DNA of 57,258 nucleotides from an uncultured Flavobacteriaceae bacterium (GTDB lineage Bacteria; Bacteroidota; Bacteroidia; Flavobacteriales; Flavobacteriaceae), in assembly GCA_938073895.1 (NCBI GenBank), contig CALJFB010000051.1, positions 1 through 57,258 of the forward strand, written 5' to 3'. Shown here piece after piece: positions 54,890 to 57,258 of this stretch. Position 1 is the first letter of the stretch. Every line of letters starts with the position of its first letter. Both the position numbers and the translations under genes were made by a program. The notes under the pieces are model-generated. The model did not search any database, was not told where the DNA came from, and saw only the letters and a list, made by a program, of their open reading frames with translations.

Positions 54890-55645
54890 ATGAGTGCATT
54901 TAAATGGATTGGTGCTACATTAGGTTGGTCTCTTGGCGGACCACTTGGCGCAATATTAGGATTAGCTTTAGGTAGTTTAGGCGATGCTTTTTCGGATAGC
55001 GAAAAAACATTTACTAATAGAGAAAGAAACGCAAGAAGACCACAAAACTCAAGACAAAACGCCACAAGTTCTGGAGATTTTGAAGTTAGTTTACTTGTTT
55101 TGGCTAGTATTGTTATTAAAGCAGATGGCATACAAGACCAACGCGAACTAGACCTTGTTAGAAGTCAGTTTGTAAAAATGTACGGAAAAGAACGCGCCAA
55201 CAACGCTTTTAAATTATTTAAAAACATAAGTACACAAAATGTATCTGTAAGACAAATTTGTTTGCAAATACAGCAACGTATGGATCACGCATCGCGTTTA
55301 CAGTTGGTACATTTCTTATTCGATATTGCGAAAGCAGATGGACATGTTCATAAAAAAGAAGAAGACCAAATCCAATCTATTGCATCTTATTTAAATATTA
55401 ACGCACGAGATTATCAAAGTCTTAAAGCTATGTTTTATAGCGAAAGTAATAATGCTTATAAAATATTAGAAATAGATAACTCTGCTTCCATAGATCAAAT
55501 TAAAAAGGCTTACCGACGAATGGCTAAAAAGTTCCATCCTGATAAGGTTGAGCATTTAGGAGAAGAACATAGGAAAGGCGCCGAATCTAAGTTTAAAGAG
55601 GTTTTAAAAGCTTACGAGCAATTGCAAAAAGAACGTGGGTTTTAA
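54890..55645 (+). CDS. TerB-domain co-chaperone with C-terminal J domain (DjlA-like)
   Basis: A 251-residue protein. The N-terminus is a glycine-rich hydrophobic segment ([20 protein letters not shown]) that may be a membrane anchor or glycine zipper. A TerB-type helical domain follows (~60-180, [26 protein letters not shown]). The J domain is C-terminal ([20 protein letters not shown], then the HPD motif in [12 protein letters not shown]). This is the E. coli DjlA architecture and should recruit DnaK. It is monocistronic with a -7 box; a hairpin lies ~110 bp downstream. Confidence 0.9.
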   Translation: MSAFKWIGATLGWSLGGPLGAILGLALGSLGDAFSDSEKTFTNRERNARRPQNSRQNATSSGDFEVSLLVLASIVIKADGIQDQRELDLVRSQFVKMYGKERANNAFKLFKNISTQNVSVRQICLQIQQRMDHASRLQLVHFLFDIAKADGHVHKKEEDQIQSIASYLNINARDYQSLKAMFYSESNNAYKILEIDNSASIDQIKKAYRRMAKKFHPDKVEHLGEEHRKGAESKFKEVLKAYEQLQKERGF

Positions 55646-56100
55646 AAGACAATAACGGCCTAAGTATGTAAAATATTTATTTAGAAATAACTTTAAGAAA
55701 CTAATCTGTAATTTATAGAATTAGAATAGCTTTTTATGAAATTATAAAACATAAAAAAGGTGAAATTGCTTTCACCTTTTTTGCCCCAAATCTACCATTA
55801 ACTTAACCTACTTATGTTATGGTTTAGTAAATATAGACTACTAAAGCAATTACAAATAATTTTTTTGTTTAAATGTTATTATACTCGTTAAAGTGTGTTT
55901 AAACTATTATAAATGAGCTATTTTAGTTAAAAAAACAGTATATTTCGTTAAAAAAGAAGGCTTTTTATTCACATATCTAAATAATTAACCAAAAAAAATA
56001 ATCAATTTAATAAACACAAACAACTTGTTAAATTCATTTTGATGCTAATAAAAACAGCATTTAATTCGTTATAAATAAATCAATTTAAAATAAGAACTAT
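55646..56100. other. 455-bp intergenic region
   Basis: No ORF worth calling. It contains one terminator hairpin at 55753-55784 and, to its right, a very AT-rich stretch with repeated GTTAAA-type words (55860-56080). I see no tRNA-like cloverleaf or known riboswitch. Confidence 0.4.
55753..55784 (+). terminator. Intrinsic terminator after the J-domain gene
   Basis: AAAAAAGGTGAAA (55753-55765) and TTTCACCTTTTTT (55770-55782) are fully complementary around a 4-base loop. It is 108 bp past the stop codon and symmetrical, so it may work on both strands. Confidence 0.85.
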
Positions 56101-56832
56101 ATGACTAACAGATTCAAATCACTTAAAAAAATCTTATTTATTTGCGGTTTTAGTCTTGTAATATGGTCTTGTAAAAAAGAAGCTGCTTTAGAAGTTTCTG
56201 ATTACGAATACAAAAGCGACAAAACGGCTTTAATAGAAGTTAATATTCAAACAATTACAGGCAAAACCGAAGTTGCAAATAGCATAAATCAAGAATTATG
56301 TAATTTTGTATGTACAAGTTTTTATATAGATGCATCTAAAGACAAGCAAAATAAGATTGAAGATTGTGCCAACCAATTTAACAGTAGTTATAGTAATTTT
56401 AAATCGCAATTTTCTAGTGAGTTATCTCAGGAATTATCAAAATGGGAAGCTTTTGTAGATGGCGAACTAACCTACCAAAACGAACTACTACTATCTTTTG
56501 CAATGAGTTCTAGCATAAATACTGGCGGATCTAAACCTATTACAAAGGTTCAGTTTTTAAATTTCGACAGAAATAATGGAAAACCATTAGTGTTTAACGA
56601 TTTGGTTTCTAATAAAACTGAATTACTTAACGTTATGAAATCTTACTTAGAGCAAGAATTATTTTCTTCGACCCTTAAAATTGAAGAATTTACAACAAAT
56701 AATGTTTTAAATATTCCAGACCATTTTGGATATAACGATTTAGGTATTGTTGCTTTTTACGAAACACAAACCAACAATTTTATAGAATTTTCTATACCAT
56801 TTAATAAGGTAGAAGGTTACTTAAAGTATTAA
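56101..56832 (+). CDS. DUF3298/RsiV-like lipoprotein
   Basis: A 243-residue predicted lipoprotein (lipobox VIWSCKKEA). The fold pattern matches DUF4163/DUF3298 proteins: a first domain with ALIEVNIQTITG and FVDGELTYQNELLLSFAM, then KVQFLNFDRNNGKPLVFNDL and IPDHFGYNDLGIVAFYE. In Firmicutes RsiV these domains bind lysozyme; no anti-sigma region is present here, so a role in inhibitor binding is only a possibility. Upstream is a 455-bp AT-rich region. Confidence 0.75.
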   Translation: MTNRFKSLKKILFICGFSLVIWSCKKEAALEVSDYEYKSDKTALIEVNIQTITGKTEVANSINQELCNFVCTSFYIDASKDKQNKIEDCANQFNSSYSNFKSQFSSELSQELSKWEAFVDGELTYQNELLLSFAMSSSINTGGSKPITKVQFLNFDRNNGKPLVFNDLVSNKTELLNVMKSYLEQELFSSTLKIEEFTTNNVLNIPDHFGYNDLGIVAFYETQTNNFIEFSIPFNKVEGYLKY

Positions 56833-56847
56833 GTTTTGCCTTATTAA

Positions 56848-56880
56848 AATCCTGTTAGGTTTTAAAAATCTAACAGGATT
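56848..56880 (-). terminator. Hairpin between DUF3298-like and DinB-family genes
   Basis: AATCCTGTTAG (56848-56858) pairs with CTAACAGGATT (56870-56880), loop of 11. On the minus strand it is followed by TTTTAAT, so it best fits as terminator of the DinB-family gene; plus-strand use is possible. Confidence 0.7.
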
Positions 56881-56895
56881 AAAACTAAAAATTAC

Positions 56896-57258
56896 TTAAA
56901 TTCCTAACGCTTTTTTTTGCGCCAAAATATAGCCTAAATGAATGCCTTCATGGAAAACATTAAACGTAATAGCATCTTCTGTACTTGTTAAGGTGCTTTT
57001 TGTAGAAACCGTATACTCGTTATAAGTTTTAAAAACGTTATTTGCGTAATCTTCCTGTGTTTTATCTATTGTAGAAAATAGCAAATCTTTTACAATATCA
57101 ACCTCAGCTTGCGTTGCATTGTGTTCTGTTTTAGTACCTTTTTTGTATGTATCCACAAAACGAGCTTCTAATAACATTGGAATGTTAGATAGCTTGTAAA
57201 CCAATAATTGTTGCGTAACAACTGTATGCGCAATATTCCAGAAAATAGTATTGTTAAA
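56896..57258 (-). CDS. DinB-superfamily protein, 5' end outside window
   Basis: The reading frame has no start inside the window and continues to the right edge, giving ~120 C-terminal residues. It includes NTIFWNIAHTVVTQQL, whose His and helix fit a DinB_2 four-helix bundle, and the C-terminal FHEGIHLGYILAQKK with the second conserved His pair. These proteins are metal-binding thiol-dependent hydrolases or transferases; the exact reaction is unknown. The codon at 57202-57204 is a TTG and need not be a start. Confidence 0.8.
   Translation of the reverse strand, partial: FNNTIFWNIAHTVVTQQLLVYKLSNIPMLLEARFVDTYKKGTKTEHNATQAEVDIVKDLLFSTIDKTQEDYANNVFKTYNEYTVSTKSTLTSTEDAITFNVFHEGIHLGYILAQKKALGI

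Noticed and set aside
1-57258. tRNA, rRNA, tmRNA, SRP RNA or riboswitch
   Set aside because: No CCA-ended cloverleaf, conserved rRNA stretch or known riboswitch core was noticed by eye in any intergenic region, including upstream of thiL; a covariance-model search would settle this.

Overview
The window looks like a piece of a Flavobacteriaceae (Bacteroidota) chromosome. The sequence is very AT-rich. Several promoters fit the Bacteroidota pattern (TTG or TTTG, about 19-21 bases, then TAnnTTTG). There are many short lipoboxes ending in Cys and two type IX secretion (T9SS) C-terminal sorting domains. Bacteroidota-typical families are present: S46 dipeptidyl-peptidase, DUF2480, DUF3078, a three-gene succinate dehydrogenase and a SUF iron-sulfur cluster. 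I see no rRNA, tRNA, prophage, IS element or CRISPR array, so most of the window is core chromosome. The genus cannot be fixed from this sequence alone.

Layout. 1-5.7 kb: 5' end of a nitrilase-family amidase, a DPP11-type S46 peptidase, a membrane-anchored MutS-like ATPase and an M28 peptidase lipoprotein. 5.7-9.5 kb: a 626-bp decayed or structured gap, then a two-gene unit of a secreted FG-GAP/UnbV protein and a diheme cytochrome lipoprotein. 9.6-16 kb: sdhCAB and a large BNR-repeat protein. 16.2-21.1 kb: DEAD-box helicase, aminopeptidase P, a clearly recognisable brnQ pseudogene, an alpha/beta hydrolase and thiL. 21.3-27.5 kb: a tight five-gene cell-surface operon ending in an MbnP-like and an MbnH-like (diheme, MauG/CcpA-type) pair. 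27.6-40.4 kb: the SUF locus (sufA, B, C, D, then S, E, T) with two embedded lipoprotein genes, split by an opposite-strand block of an LRR-like lipoprotein, a serine hydrolase, a membrane protein and a PadR regulator. 40.5-51 kb: hflX, a surface or secreted-type EEP nuclease family protein, SulP plus universal stress protein divergent from a Na+/H+ antiporter, an LpxD-family acyltransferase and lepA. 51.2-57.3 kb: HD hydrolase, small membrane protein, acyl-ACP desaturase with plsC, bacilliredoxin, TerB/J-domain protein, a DUF3298-like lipoprotein and a partial DinB-family protein.

How the genes fit together. The SUF genes build Fe-S clusters needed by, for example, SdhB. The plsC-desaturase pair points to membrane lipid composition. 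Usp, SulP and the antiporter suggest ion and pH homeostasis. The most unusual unit is the 21.3-27.5 kb operon. It couples a predicted Trp-modifying diheme enzyme and its copper-binding-type substrate to three large surface proteins, one of which carries a T9SS tail and two of which are lipoproteins. A second redox/surface pair (diheme cytochrome plus T9SS FG-GAP protein) lies 12 kb away. A recurrent motif, TAnnTTTG followed by exactly four bases and ATG, at padR, sufS and thiL suggests leaderless or nearly leaderless mRNAs.
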